A DNA stretch of 64,000 nucleotides from Nitrosococcus wardiae (GCF_004421105.1 NZ_CP038033.1:1631659-1695658); one strand, 5' to 3'; positions 54,430 through 63,900 are shown, counted from the stretch's first letter. Numbers and translations are program-made. The notes: generated from the letters alone by a model not told the origin.

Positions 54430-55854
54430 ATGCATCCTTATCTCTCGCGCCATTTGCTTTACCCTCTCCATGAGAGTTTGGTTAAACGCCCCACTTTTAA
54501 GTACTTAGCGGAGTTGGAACAGAGTCAATGGCTATCGCGGCCAGAAATCGAAAGGCTGCAAGGGACAAAACTCAAGGCACTGCTCCGTGTTGCCTATGAC
54601 CATTGTCCTTGGCATAGAAAACGCATTCAGGAGGCAGGTTTAGAACTAGACGGCGAGACGCCGCTCACTTTACAGGATCTTCGGCGCTTGCCCACCATGA
54701 ATAAACAGGATGCCCTTGAAAATCGAGATGAGATGACTTGGCAGGGCGTTCCCGGAGGCGCCTTTAAGTACAACACGGGCGGCTCAAGTGGTGAGCCTCT
54801 TATTTTTTATTTTGGGCGCTGGCGGCAGGCTTCGGATGCTGCGGGTCGCATGCGGGCCCGCCGCTGGTGGGGCATTGAAGTAGGGGAGCCGGAAGTCTAC
54901 CTGTGGGGGGCGCCCGTCGAATTAGACAAGACGGATCGTGTCAAAGCTATTCGCGATCGTTTGCTCAATCAATTGGTTTTAAATGCCTTTGAGATGTCCC
55001 CTGGTAATATGGATACCTACTTGGAGGCTATTCAAGCCTTCAAGCCCAAATGTCTCTATGGTTATGCGAGCAGCATGGCGTTGCTGGCTGCCCACGCTCG
55101 GGAACGTCATACCAAGCTCATCCTACCCAGTCTGAAGGCGGTTTGCACAACAGGGGAACCCCTCTACCCCTACCAGCAAGCATTAATTGAAAAGGTTTTT
55201 GGAGCACCGGTGGCCAACGAGTTTGGGAGCCGGGATATCGGTTTTACCGCCCATGAGACTCCCCAAGGCCAAGTACTCTTGATGAGTGAAAGCATTATTC
55301 TGGAAGTTTTGGACCCAGAAGGGCAGCCGGTGGGGGAAGGAGAGCTCGGAGAGGCGGTGATGACAGGGCTGTGTTCCGAGGCACAACCCTTCATCCGCTA
55401 CCGCACCGGGGATATTGTTCGGCAAAGTAATGATACTTGCCAAAGGGGGCGTGGCCTTCATGTGATTGGGGAAGTCATTGGCCGAAGCACCGATTTTATT
55501 GTCCGTTCTGATGGCGCGATCATGCACGCCTTAGCCGTCATTTACGTTCTGAGAGCCATAGAGGGGGTGGCTGAGTTCAAATTGATTCAACATACCGTCC
55601 GCGATGTGGAAGTATTACTTGTCCCCAGCCGTAGCTGGCAGGCAGAGGCAAACCCGCAGATCATAAAAGGGCTCCAGGCGCGCCTCGGAGATGAGGTGCG
55701 GGTACAGATTCGATTACTAGACCAGATACCACCAGAAATATCAGGGAAGCATCGCTATGTGGTAAGTCATGTGCCACTTCCTGCGGCCCTTAAGATAGCT
55801 GCTAACACCAATAATGTACCGCAGAGTCGCAGAGAAACGCGAAAACTAGCATGA
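54430..55854 (+). CDS. PaaK/CapK-like AMP-forming ligase
   Basis: A 474-residue member of the phenylacetate-CoA ligase superfamily of the type found in capsule loci. It has a P-loop YNTGGSSGEPL and VANEFGSRDIGFTAH in the catalytic region, then the FIRYRTGDIV motif. It may activate an acyl group for attachment to the polymer. The last residues (VPQSRRETRKLA) are encoded by the repeat ACCGCAGAGTCGCAGAGAAAC, so the tail may be acquired. It overlaps the next gene by 4 bases (ATGA). Confidence 0.8.
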   Translation: MHPYLSRHLLYPLHESLVKRPTFKYLAELEQSQWLSRPEIERLQGTKLKALLRVAYDHCPWHRKRIQEAGLELDGETPLTLQDLRRLPTMNKQDALENRDEMTWQGVPGGAFKYNTGGSSGEPLIFYFGRWRQASDAAGRMRARRWWGIEVGEPEVYLWGAPVELDKTDRVKAIRDRLLNQLVLNAFEMSPGNMDTYLEAIQAFKPKCLYGYASSMALLAAHARERHTKLILPSLKAVCTTGEPLYPYQQALIEKVFGAPVANEFGSRDIGFTAHETPQGQVLLMSESIILEVLDPEGQPVGEGELGEAVMTGLCSEAQPFIRYRTGDIVRQSNDTCQRGRGLHVIGEVIGRSTDFIVRSDGAIMHALAVIYVLRAIEGVAEFKLIQHTVRDVEVLLVPSRSWQAEANPQIIKGLQARLGDEVRVQIRLLDQIPPEISGKHRYVVSHVPLPAALKIAANTNNVPQSRRETRKLA

Positions 55855-57080
55855 ACTTTAACAAAGTCCTCAGCGCACCCTTCCGCTACAAGCCTTGGCG
55901 GCTACACCATTTACGCCTTATCCTGGGGGATCTCACAGGGACTGCCCGACAGCCGGAAAAAGATCACCAAACCCACTTGGAAGCAGCCATCGCCTGGTTA
56001 TGCCAAGCCCAAGATGTCCGCAATGAAAAACCGGATGCGGGTGGTGTTTCGGCAGGTTGGAGTTTTGAGGATGGTTGGTTACCCAGCTATCCAGAGACCA
56101 GCGGCTATATCATCGAGACTTTTATTGCTGCGGCAGAGGTTCTCCATCGCCCGGATTTGTTGGATCGTGTCCAAAGGATTATCGATTGGGAGCTCTCCAT
56201 CCAGAACGCGGAGGGTTCCTTCCCAGGCCATTTTGGCGAGCCTAGTAGCCGCCCCGTGATTTTCAATACCGGCCAGATCATCCACGGCATGGTGGCAGGC
56301 TACATTCACTTGGATAGAGAGGAATGTTTGGAAGCTGCCGTGAGTGCGGGTCATTGGATGGTGGCCTGTCAAGATGAAGATGGGTGCTGGCGGAAGAATG
56401 TGCATCAGGGCGTGCCCCATACTTACAATACCCGAGCCGCCTGGGCCCTGCTGCGCACAGCATTAATTGCGGAAGACCCTACCTTAAAGCAAGCGGCAAT
56501 TCGCAATCTGGATTGGGCCCTCACTCAACAGACAGAAAACGGCTGGTTTGCTACCAATGCCTTCACGCCGGATAAAATTCCCTTTACCCATACCATTGCC
56601 TACGCCATCCGTGGTTTGCTCGAATCGGGGCTATTGCTTGGCGATGAACGCTATATTGCTTCGGCTGAGAAGGCCGCCATGGCCCTCGCTAGGGCACAGA
56701 GAGAAGACGGCTGGCTGGCAGGGACCTACGATAATGGCTGGGTGCCCAAGGCAGGCTATTGTTGCCTCACTGGCTTAGCCCAGACCACCATTATTTGGCA
56801 GCGCCTGGGGCAAGCAAGAGGTACTAGCGAACTGCAACTCCACATTGACAGAGCTTTGCGGTACTTGAAACAGTGTCACCGAACAACCCCTTATGGCCGA
56901 CCCGAGGCAGGGGGAGTGGCAGGATCAGCCCCCATTTGGGGGCGCTATTCTATGTTCGAGTTTCCCAACTGGGCCGCTAAGTTTTTTGCGGATGCGCTAA
57001 TGATGGAGATGAAGGATATTACTATTCCTATGCTTTTATCTTCTCAGACACTGTCTAAGGCCGCGGTTAGCCATGGCTGA
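55851..57080 (+). CDS. Alpha/alpha-toroid protein (terpenoid-cyclase-like fold)
   Basis: A 409-residue protein with repeated helical pairs, each holding QDEDGCW, QNAEGSF, QTENGWF or QREDGWL turns (motif Q-x-x-x-G-W/F). That is the alpha/alpha-toroid seen in terpenoid cyclases and 6-hairpin glycosidases. A catalytic acid is not obvious, so the reaction cannot be stated. Its place between a ligase and a formyltransferase suggests polymer modification. It overlaps both neighbours by 4 and 8 bases. Confidence 0.65.
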   Translation: MNFNKVLSAPFRYKPWRLHHLRLILGDLTGTARQPEKDHQTHLEAAIAWLCQAQDVRNEKPDAGGVSAGWSFEDGWLPSYPETSGYIIETFIAAAEVLHRPDLLDRVQRIIDWELSIQNAEGSFPGHFGEPSSRPVIFNTGQIIHGMVAGYIHLDREECLEAAVSAGHWMVACQDEDGCWRKNVHQGVPHTYNTRAAWALLRTALIAEDPTLKQAAIRNLDWALTQQTENGWFATNAFTPDKIPFTHTIAYAIRGLLESGLLLGDERYIASAEKAAMALARAQREDGWLAGTYDNGWVPKAGYCCLTGLAQTTIIWQRLGQARGTSELQLHIDRALRYLKQCHRTTPYGRPEAGGVAGSAPIWGRYSMFEFPNWAAKFFADALMMEMKDITIPMLLSSQTLSKAAVSHG

Positions 57081-57882
57081 ATTGTCCGTCATGGTTTTCT
57101 GTGGGCGCTCTCCCCGCCATCTCTATGTGGCCAACCGGTTGTGTCAGGCTGCCCATCCTCTAGCCATTGTTCAGGAAGCCGGTGCTGAGTGGAATGCCAA
57201 GAAGATACAGCGCCTCTTGAGGCCTGCCAACGTATGGCGTAAGGGCTGGCGTTGGCTGCGAGACCGGAAGCGCTACCAAGGTGGAAAAGAAGCACAATTT
57301 TTCTTTGGTTCTGATTCTCCCCACCTGATCCGCGAAGACTTGCAAGTCGAGGTTGCCCACATCAATCATCCAGAGGTACTCGCGCTAACCAAGCGGCTTA
57401 AGCCTGATGTGATCACCGTGTTTGGGACTTCGCTTATCCGGGGGGAACTCCTCGAACAAGGACGCCTGGGAATTATCAATCTTCATGGGGGACTTTCTCC
57501 CCACTACCGAGGAGCGGACTGCACCTTCTGGGCCTTATACAATGGAGAACCTGACCAGGTGGGCTGTACCTTGCATTACATTGATGCTGGCGTTGATACA
57601 GGGAATCTCATTGCCCATATCTGCCCAGAGATCAAAGAAGGCGATGATGAACTCACCTTATTTTGGCGGGCGGTGAAGGATAGCGCCGAAGTCTTTGCCG
57701 AAGCGCTTGAGCGCCTGGGACAAGGCGAACAATTGGGACAACGGCAACGCCAAAAAGGCCGCCTATACCAGGTTAAAGACAGGCTGTGGCGGCATGAACG
57801 GGAGCTGGAAAAGCGCTTAGCAGGGGGAGTATTGAAAGACATCAATCTCCAGCCGCGTGTGCTTTGGTTTCCAAGTGAGTAA
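57073..57882 (+). CDS. Formyltransferase-family protein
   Basis: A 269-residue protein of the formyl-tetrahydrofolate transferase family. The core GIINLHGGLSPHYRG corresponds to the substrate/folate site with Asn and His, and the Asp is in YIDAGVDTG. It most likely N-formylates an amino sugar. A long N-terminal extension is unlike Fmt. It ends a run of three overlapping genes. Confidence 0.8.
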   Translation: MAELSVMVFCGRSPRHLYVANRLCQAAHPLAIVQEAGAEWNAKKIQRLLRPANVWRKGWRWLRDRKRYQGGKEAQFFFGSDSPHLIREDLQVEVAHINHPEVLALTKRLKPDVITVFGTSLIRGELLEQGRLGIINLHGGLSPHYRGADCTFWALYNGEPDQVGCTLHYIDAGVDTGNLIAHICPEIKEGDDELTLFWRAVKDSAEVFAEALERLGQGEQLGQRQRQKGRLYQVKDRLWRHERELEKRLAGGVLKDINLQPRVLWFPSE

Positions 57883-57899
57883 AATGGAAGAAGATTTCT

Positions 57900-58055
57900 A
57901 CCACAAAGACACGAAGACACAAAGAAGAAGTAATCCAGTAGTTAAGCTAATATTTTAGTATTGCCATCGAGTACGCCTAAACTTAGCCCGCGGGCGAGCT
58001 AGCGGCTGGGGGCGGCGCAGGCCCAAAGCCGCTGCTAAATTTTAAAACTTAAAAC
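57900..58055. repeat. Dispersed repeat, hairpin and heptamer repeats before the ABC genes
   Basis: It starts with ACCACAAAGACACGAAGACA (57900-57919), the reverse of the segment at 49835. Then come palindrome GCCCGCGGGC (57986-57995), a 7-bp hairpin AGCGGCT/AGCCGCT (58001-58007, 58027-58033), which may terminate the preceding operon, and two TTAAAAC units (58042-58055). Confidence 0.5.
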
Positions 58056-58071
58056 TCAGCACAACCCACCT

Positions 58072-58923
58072 ATGTCCGAATCGAGAATTACCGTCTATAC
58101 CCCCGACTCCTCCCTCGCTAACCCACGGAAAATGGTGGGCGAGATGTTCCGCGATCTGCTCAGGGGCCGTGAATTGGCCTGGCGACTTGCAGTGCGTGAC
58201 ATCAGTTCCCAGTACCGTCAGGCGTTCCTTGGCATCTTCTGGGCCTTTATCACTCCTTTGGCGACAACGATTACTTGGATTTTTCTCAGCGGCAGCGGTA
58301 TCGTCTCGGTAGGTGAAACTAATCTGCCTTATCCGGTTTACGTTTTTACCGGCACCCTGCTGTGGTCAATCCTGATCGATGCCATGAACGCCCCTACGCA
58401 GCAGACCAACGCCGCCCGCGGCATGTTGGCCAAGCTCAACTTTCCCCGTGAGGCGCTCCTGCTCTCTGGCATCTATAAGATACTGTTCAATACCGGCATC
58501 AAGATGATGCTCCTGATCGGCGCATTGTTGCTGGTTGGTATCAATCCGGGCTGGAGTCTGTTACTTTTCCCCCTCGGCATCCTGTCGTTGATTCTGGTCG
58601 GCACCGCTATCGGATTGCTGATCACCCCGGTCGGTATGCTCTATACCGACGTGGGTCGGGCCGTTCCGCTGCTAATGAATTTTGTCATGTACCTTACACC
58701 AGTGGTATTTCCTATGCCCAAAGAAGGCTGGGTCGCTACCCTCTACCAAATTAATCCCCTGAGCCCGGTTATTCTCACTGCCCGGGATTGGCTTACCGGC
58801 TTTCCGCCAGAATTCCTGGGTTACTTCCTGGTGGTCAATGTCGCGGCCTTCGCCTTGCTGCTAGTAGTTTGGGTCGCCTACCGGCTGGCGATGCCGATTA
58901 TCATTGAGCGGATGAGTGCATGA
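58072..58923 (+). CDS. wzm: ABC-2 polysaccharide exporter permease (Wzm-like)
   Basis: A six-helix membrane permease of 283 residues from the ABC-2 family. YRQAFLGIFWAFITPLATT and MNFVMYLTPVVFPMP are typical of Wzm/KpsM. With the ATPase at 59033 it should flip a lipid-linked polymer across the inner membrane. It starts ATGTCCGA, identically to the ATPase gene. No strong ribosome site is seen. Confidence 0.88.
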   Translation: MSESRITVYTPDSSLANPRKMVGEMFRDLLRGRELAWRLAVRDISSQYRQAFLGIFWAFITPLATTITWIFLSGSGIVSVGETNLPYPVYVFTGTLLWSILIDAMNAPTQQTNAARGMLAKLNFPREALLLSGIYKILFNTGIKMMLLIGALLLVGINPGWSLLLFPLGILSLILVGTAIGLLITPVGMLYTDVGRAVPLLMNFVMYLTPVVFPMPKEGWVATLYQINPLSPVILTARDWLTGFPPEFLGYFLVVNVAAFALLLVVWVAYRLAMPIIIERMSA

Positions 58924-59000
58924 GGGCGAGAAGAGTTTTAAAGCTAAACTCTCAGTGGCCAATCCTTGGGCTGGTTAACTTTTGGTGTGAGCCTCACTAC

Positions 59001-59028
59001 TTAAAACTTAAAACTTAAAACTTAAAAT
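59001..59028 (+). repeat. Tandem TTAAAAC heptamer repeats
   Basis: Three TTAAAAC units and one TTAAAAT (59001-59028) lie just before the ATPase start. Two TTAAAAC units occur at 58042-58055 before the permease. The copy number could change by slippage. Confidence 0.6.
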
Positions 59029-59032
59029 TCCT

Positions 59033-60280
59033 ATGTCCGACACCCTGATCAAAGTCGACGATCTTTCCAAAAAATTCTGCCGCAGCCTCAAGCGGTCGCT
59101 GTGGTATGGCCTGCAAGATCTTGGTAACGAACTGCGCGGTCAGCGCCATGGTGGTAACGGTGAACTTCGCCCGGAAGAGTTTTGGGCGGCGAGGGATATC
59201 AATTTTGAACTGAACCGAGGCGAATGCCTGGGCCTCATCGGCCATAATGGCGCTGGCAAGACAACTCTGCTGCGAATGCTCAACGGCCTAATCAAACCTG
59301 ACCAGGGCCGTATTGAGATGCGCGGTCAGGTAGGGGCGTTGATCGCCTTAGGTGCCGGCTTCAATCCGATTTTGACCGGACGCGAGAATATTTATGTCAA
59401 TGCCTCGGTACTGGGCCTGAGCAAACGCCATGTAGACGCCAAGTTGGAGGAAATCATCGACTTTGCGGAAATCGGCGAATTCATCGACACGCCGGTTCGG
59501 AACTACAGCTCCGGAATGAATGTGCGGTTAGGGTTTGCGGTCGCCGCGGTCTTGATCGAGCCTGATATTCTTTTCCTTGACGAAGTGCTAGCGGTGGGCG
59601 ATATCGGCTTTGTCATCAAATGCCTGAACACCGTCCGTCGCCTAACTGAAAACGCGGCGGTAGTGTTTGTCTCCCACAATATGCAGTATATCTCATCGTT
59701 CTGCACGCGGGTTATGGTTATGGAGCATGGATCGACGCTGCTTGATAGCCCTAATCCAGCAGAAGGCATTGATCATTACTATGCATTGGTCAAGCACGAG
59801 GTGCAGACCTCCGGGACGGGGGAAGCCCTGGTGTTGGGTCTTGATCTGTTGGTGGACGGCGAGACGCTGACCGGGGAGGAACCAAGCATTCCCCAGGGTT
59901 CGTCAGTCACGGCAATGCTCCGAGTACGTGTGGACGGACCACGGCGCGGCGCACACGTTTCGCTCTTTATACACGATGAGACAATGGCCCCGGTGGTATG
60001 CACACCAATTTATGATGCCGATTCCCGGATGCTTTGCCTATCCCCTGGTGAACATCACCTCGAAATTCCCCTTGGGATCATTGACTTGAATGCCGGAAAA
60101 TATTCCTTTGTGGTTGCTATTCGTGATGTAAAGACATCAATATCTTTGGCGCGGGTGCAAGGGCTGAGATCCTTCCGGGTGTTCTCTGAGAGAACTCATT
60201 GGGGGAAAATTGTGAGGCCCGCTATCCCGCAATCTGAAATAGTTACCTGCAAGCAAGCTGCAGTAACTCGGAGATGTTGA
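59033..60280 (+). CDS. wzt: ABC polysaccharide exporter ATPase (Wzt-like)
   Basis: A 415-residue ATPase. Walker A is GHNGAGKTT, the signature is NYSSGMNVRLGF and Walker B is ILFLDEVLAVGD. The C-terminal 160 residues form a beta domain like the Wzt carbohydrate-binding domain, which recognises the end of the finished polymer. This suggests an O-antigen type of chain with a modified non-reducing end. The gene follows the permease by 109 bases and a heptamer repeat. Confidence 0.9.
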   Translation: MSDTLIKVDDLSKKFCRSLKRSLWYGLQDLGNELRGQRHGGNGELRPEEFWAARDINFELNRGECLGLIGHNGAGKTTLLRMLNGLIKPDQGRIEMRGQVGALIALGAGFNPILTGRENIYVNASVLGLSKRHVDAKLEEIIDFAEIGEFIDTPVRNYSSGMNVRLGFAVAAVLIEPDILFLDEVLAVGDIGFVIKCLNTVRRLTENAAVVFVSHNMQYISSFCTRVMVMEHGSTLLDSPNPAEGIDHYYALVKHEVQTSGTGEALVLGLDLLVDGETLTGEEPSIPQGSSVTAMLRVRVDGPRRGAHVSLFIHDETMAPVVCTPIYDADSRMLCLSPGEHHLEIPLGIIDLNAGKYSFVVAIRDVKTSISLARVQGLRSFRVFSERTHWGKIVRPAIPQSEIVTCKQAAVTRRC

Positions 60281-60598
60281 AGTATAAAAGAAAAAATAAA
60301 AGCGGAACCGATTTTAGGGCGCTCCGGTAACAGCTTATTTAATCAAATCATTTACTTGCACATAACTGTGTGCAGCCAAAAATAAAGATGTAAGAAAATT
60401 ATTTCGTCGATCGCAGCGATTTCTTGTAGAGGTACGCAAACCGCTTTTCTGATCATGGCGGACGCAATTTTTAGAGCGAAAGTTGGGAGTTTCATCATAC
60501 AAAAAGTTGGAAAGGGGGTTTTGTAATATTACGATGCTGCATCTCTTCAAACGGTTATTAGAAGCGGTTTTTTTCGCAACCACTTCAATACATACGCT
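60281..60598. other. Intergenic region, no gene seen
   Basis: About 320 bases, AT-rich, with T runs. A long antisense frame crosses it but only shadows the aminotransferase gene. No repeat, RNA or promoter is convincing. Confidence 0.4.
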
Positions 60599-61711
60599 AT
60601 GAATGACAAGCCCATTTACGTTACCCAGCCCTATCTGCCGCCACTGGAAGAGTTTATTCCCTATCTTGAAAAAATTTGGGATAGTAAGCTCCTTACCAAC
60701 AAGGGGCCGTTTCATCAGGAGCTTGAAGAAGCCCTGTGTGACTACCTTGACGTTGAGCATCTCGCTCTGTTTGCCAACGGCACCATCGCGCTGGTTACTG
60801 CACTGCAAGCATTGCGCATCGCTGGCGAAGTCATTACCACGCCTTTTTCCTTTGTCGCTACCGCCCATTCCCTGCTGTGGAACGGTATCAAGCCGGTGTT
60901 CGTCGACATCGATCCGAATACGCTCAATCTGGACCCCACTAAGATCGAGGCCGCTATTACCCCGCACACCACAGCTATTCTGCCGGTGCATTGTTACGGC
61001 AATCCTTGTGATGTGGATGCCATTCAGACTATTGCTGACAATTACAACGTCAAGGTTATTTACGATGCGGCCCATGCCTTTGGTGTCCAATGCCACTGCG
61101 GCAGCGTGCTGAAACACGGTGACTTGTCGGTGCTGAGCTTCCATGCCACCAAAGTATTTAATACCTTCGAGGGCGGCGCTATCGTCTGTCCGGACGCCAG
61201 GACCAAGCAGCACATCGATAATTTAAAAAACTTTGGCTTTGTCAACGAAACCACAGTGGTGGCATCCGGTATCAATGGCAAGATGAGTGAGTTCAACGCT
61301 GCCCTCGGGTTGCTACAACTCAAGCACCTTGACCGGGCACTGGCCCGACGGTGTGAGATCGATCACACCTATCGCGAATTATTGAAAGACGTTCCAGGAA
61401 TACGGTGCGTCGATCAGGCTGGTCAACATGCGGCGAATTACGCTTATTTCCCAATTCTGGTCGAAGCGGACTATCCGCTGAGCCGGGACGCACTGTATCA
61501 GAAGCTGCGTGAGAATAATATCTACGGACGGCGGTACTTCTATCCGCTGATTTCCGAGTTTCCCATGTATCGGGGATTATCGTCAGCCCAGCGGAGTAAT
61601 TTACCGGTAGCCAGCGAAATCGCAGAGAAGGTGATTTGCTTGCCGATTTATCCAGCGCTTTCGAACAATGATCTCAATTATATCATTGCGATTATTAGCG
61701 ATCCCCAATAA
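60599..61711 (+). CDS. Sugar aminotransferase (DegT/DnrJ/EryC1 family)
   Basis: A PLP-dependent enzyme of 370 residues. The PLP lysine is Lys185 in SFHATKVFN, with FEGGAIV after it. The N-terminal TQPYLPPLEEF and CYGNPCDVDAI are common in nucleotide-sugar transaminases such as FdtB and QdtB. It makes an amino sugar, a possible substrate of the formyltransferase. Its stop overlaps the next gene by 1 base. Confidence 0.88.
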   Translation: MNDKPIYVTQPYLPPLEEFIPYLEKIWDSKLLTNKGPFHQELEEALCDYLDVEHLALFANGTIALVTALQALRIAGEVITTPFSFVATAHSLLWNGIKPVFVDIDPNTLNLDPTKIEAAITPHTTAILPVHCYGNPCDVDAIQTIADNYNVKVIYDAAHAFGVQCHCGSVLKHGDLSVLSFHATKVFNTFEGGAIVCPDARTKQHIDNLKNFGFVNETTVVASGINGKMSEFNAALGLLQLKHLDRALARRCEIDHTYRELLKDVPGIRCVDQAGQHAANYAYFPILVEADYPLSRDALYQKLRENNIYGRRYFYPLISEFPMYRGLSSAQRSNLPVASEIAEKVICLPIYPALSNNDLNYIIAIISDPQ

Positions 61712-62904
61712 TGAAACGAATCCTCTTTCTCGGTGCTGCCCCTACCCAAATTCCTCCTATTCGCTATGCGCTTGCCCAAGGCCATTACGTGATTACTTGT
61801 GATTACTTGCCTAGCAATCCCGGCCATAGACTAGCCCATGAATGGCATAATGTTTCCACCACCGATAAAGATGCGGTCCTTGACTTGGCGCGGAACTTGG
61901 CAATTGATGGAATCGTTGCGTATGCTTCAGATCCATCCGCCCCCACAGGGGCATATGTGGCAGAACACTTGGGCTTGCCTGGCAACCCCTATCAAGCAGT
62001 ACTTACACTAGCAAGAAAGGATCTCTTTCGGAGGTTTCTTTCTGAGAATGGTTTTAATGTGCCACGTTCAGGCTCATTTTACTCTTTGCAAGAAGCTATC
62101 GACTGGGCATCTACAGTTAATCTGCCTGTCTTTGTAAAACCTATCGATTCCTCGGGAAGTAAAGGCCTGACTTTTGTGAATCATTTGTCAGATCTTGAAA
62201 AAGCCTTTGATTACGCACAGTCATTTTCCCGAGAAAAAGTAGTCGTTATTGAAGAGCAAATAGAAAAATCTGGCTACCAAATTGATAGCGATGTTTTCAT
62301 GGTGGATGGTAAATTGCAATTTTGGCAGTGGGGTGACCAACATCAGGATCCAGTATGCAACCCCTATGCGCCTATATCATCAAGCTATCCTTCAATAATC
62401 GACCACGATATAGGACTAGAAGCGGCGCGCCAAGTTGAGAGACTACTAAACTCTCTTTCCTTTAAAAGAGGCGCATTTAACGTGGAATTTCTAGTAGATA
62501 TTAATAAGCGTATTTGGATCCTTGAAATTGGTGCAAGAAACGGCGGGAAGAATATCCCTATAGCTATAAAGTATGCAACGGGTGTAGATCTGATTAAATA
62601 TACGGTAGATGCGGCTTTGGGAGAAGACTGCTCAAATCTGTCAAACGCCCCAGTGAAGGGTTTTTGGTCAAACTACACGATTCATTCCAGGGCAACTGGG
62701 ACTTTCAAGGATCTCTGGATCTCAAATCGCGCGCAAAATAATATCGTTGAGCAGCATCTCTGGATAAAACCAGGCCAAACAGTAATGAAATACCGTAGCT
62801 CTAGTGATACGTTGGGTACTATGATAATGCGTTACGACAGCATGGAGCAAATGCTTGAAATGACAGATAACATGGAAAAGGATGTTCGTGTTATTGTCGA
62901 ATAA
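61711..62904 (+). CDS. ATP-grasp enzyme
   Basis: A carboxylate-amine or carboxylate-thiol ligase of 397 residues. The N-terminal FLGAAPTQIPPIRYALAQG is a PurK/CarB-like start. The centre PVFVKPIDSSGSKG and VVVIEEQI is the nucleotide grip, and the end FNVEFLVDINKRIWILEIGARNGGKN has Glu and Asn for magnesium. It may couple an amino acid to a sugar acid. Coupled by TAATG to the aminotransferase. Confidence 0.85.
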   Translation: MKRILFLGAAPTQIPPIRYALAQGHYVITCDYLPSNPGHRLAHEWHNVSTTDKDAVLDLARNLAIDGIVAYASDPSAPTGAYVAEHLGLPGNPYQAVLTLARKDLFRRFLSENGFNVPRSGSFYSLQEAIDWASTVNLPVFVKPIDSSGSKGLTFVNHLSDLEKAFDYAQSFSREKVVVIEEQIEKSGYQIDSDVFMVDGKLQFWQWGDQHQDPVCNPYAPISSSYPSIIDHDIGLEAARQVERLLNSLSFKRGAFNVEFLVDINKRIWILEIGARNGGKNIPIAIKYATGVDLIKYTVDAALGEDCSNLSNAPVKGFWSNYTIHSRATGTFKDLWISNRAQNNIVEQHLWIKPGQTVMKYRSSSDTLGTMIMRYDSMEQMLEMTDNMEKDVRVIVE

Positions 62905-62921
62905 GTAGGGAAGCCTCAAAA

Positions 62922-63743
62922 ATGCCTAATAGAATGCTAACCAAAGTCGCATTACACGGAGTGCCGCGTTCCGGCACGTCCTGGATAGGTGAAATCCTTA
63001 ACAGCTCCCCTTACACTATCTATCGGTATCAACCATTATTCTCGTATGGTTTAAAGGACTTTTTGACACCTGCTTCTACCAAAGAAGATATTAATGATTT
63101 TTTTGATCTGCTTTATCAAAAAGAGGATGATTTCTTAAACCAAACAAAAAAAAGATCATCTGGGAAATTTCCGGTATTTAAAAAGGAAACCTATACTCAT
63201 ATTGTATATAAAGAGGTTCGGTATATTAATATCCTTTTTAATCTTTTGAGAAAATTAGATGATCTCTATCTGTGTTGTGTCATTCGAAACCCGTTGTCAG
63301 TCATTAATTCCTGGCTAAAAGCACCGCGTGAGTTCAGAGGTGATTTGGGTTGGGATGAGTTGGAAGAGTGGCGCTATGCACTAAAAAAAAATCTGAATAA
63401 GCCAGAGGAATTTAACGGCTATGAAAAATGGAAAGAAGCAGCATTAATATTTCATCGACTAAAAGAGCAATACCCTAATCGAGTCCATATTATGCGGTAT
63501 GAGGATTTTCTTTCAATGCCGATAGAACAAACCAAGTTTTTATATGAATCAATTGGTCTAGAACTCACCGAATCAACGATAGATTTTTTGAGCAAGAGCA
63601 TGAATACAGAAAATTCAGATCCCTACTCCGTATACAGAACTAATCAAAATGATAATAGTTGGAGGATGGAGCTTAATCCGCATATTGCAGAGGGAATTCA
63701 AGCTGATCTTCAAGGCAGTGAGCTTGAAATCTATATTAAATAA
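62922..63743 (+). CDS. Sulfotransferase-family protein 2
   Basis: A 273-residue protein with the PAPS-binding loop GVPRSGTSWIGEILN (about 10-24) and a YLCCVIRNPLSVINSWL segment for the 3'-phosphate. AGGGAAG lies about 11 bases before ATG. With the gene at 49929 this suggests a sulfated polymer. The composition is AT-richer than the genes upstream. Confidence 0.85.
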   Translation: MPNRMLTKVALHGVPRSGTSWIGEILNSSPYTIYRYQPLFSYGLKDFLTPASTKEDINDFFDLLYQKEDDFLNQTKKRSSGKFPVFKKETYTHIVYKEVRYINILFNLLRKLDDLYLCCVIRNPLSVINSWLKAPREFRGDLGWDELEEWRYALKKNLNKPEEFNGYEKWKEAALIFHRLKEQYPNRVHIMRYEDFLSMPIEQTKFLYESIGLELTESTIDFLSKSMNTENSDPYSVYRTNQNDNSWRMELNPHIAEGIQADLQGSELEIYIK

Positions 63744-63900
63744 ATAGGCGTTTGCCGGACTGTGATATTAATAGAAAATTGGCCTGGCACTCCGAAATGT
63801 TTAATTTATCTACTCTTTAAACTGCCGTATTGGCATTCAAATGGATCTGGGCCTAGAAGGTTTTCTTGGCGGCTAGTGAGTCGTTAGGAGAGAGGGTAAC

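Noticed and set aside
59001-59028. Heptamer array as a CRISPR
   Set aside because: There are no spacers, and the unit is only 7 bases.
60335-61213. Long minus-strand open frame
   Set aside because: It is antisense to the aminotransferase gene, whose PLP motif and codon pattern are clear. No ribosome site or family for the minus frame.
63785-63802. TGGCAC-containing sigma-54-like site before the last gene
   Set aside because: The -12 half lacks GC at the right distance.
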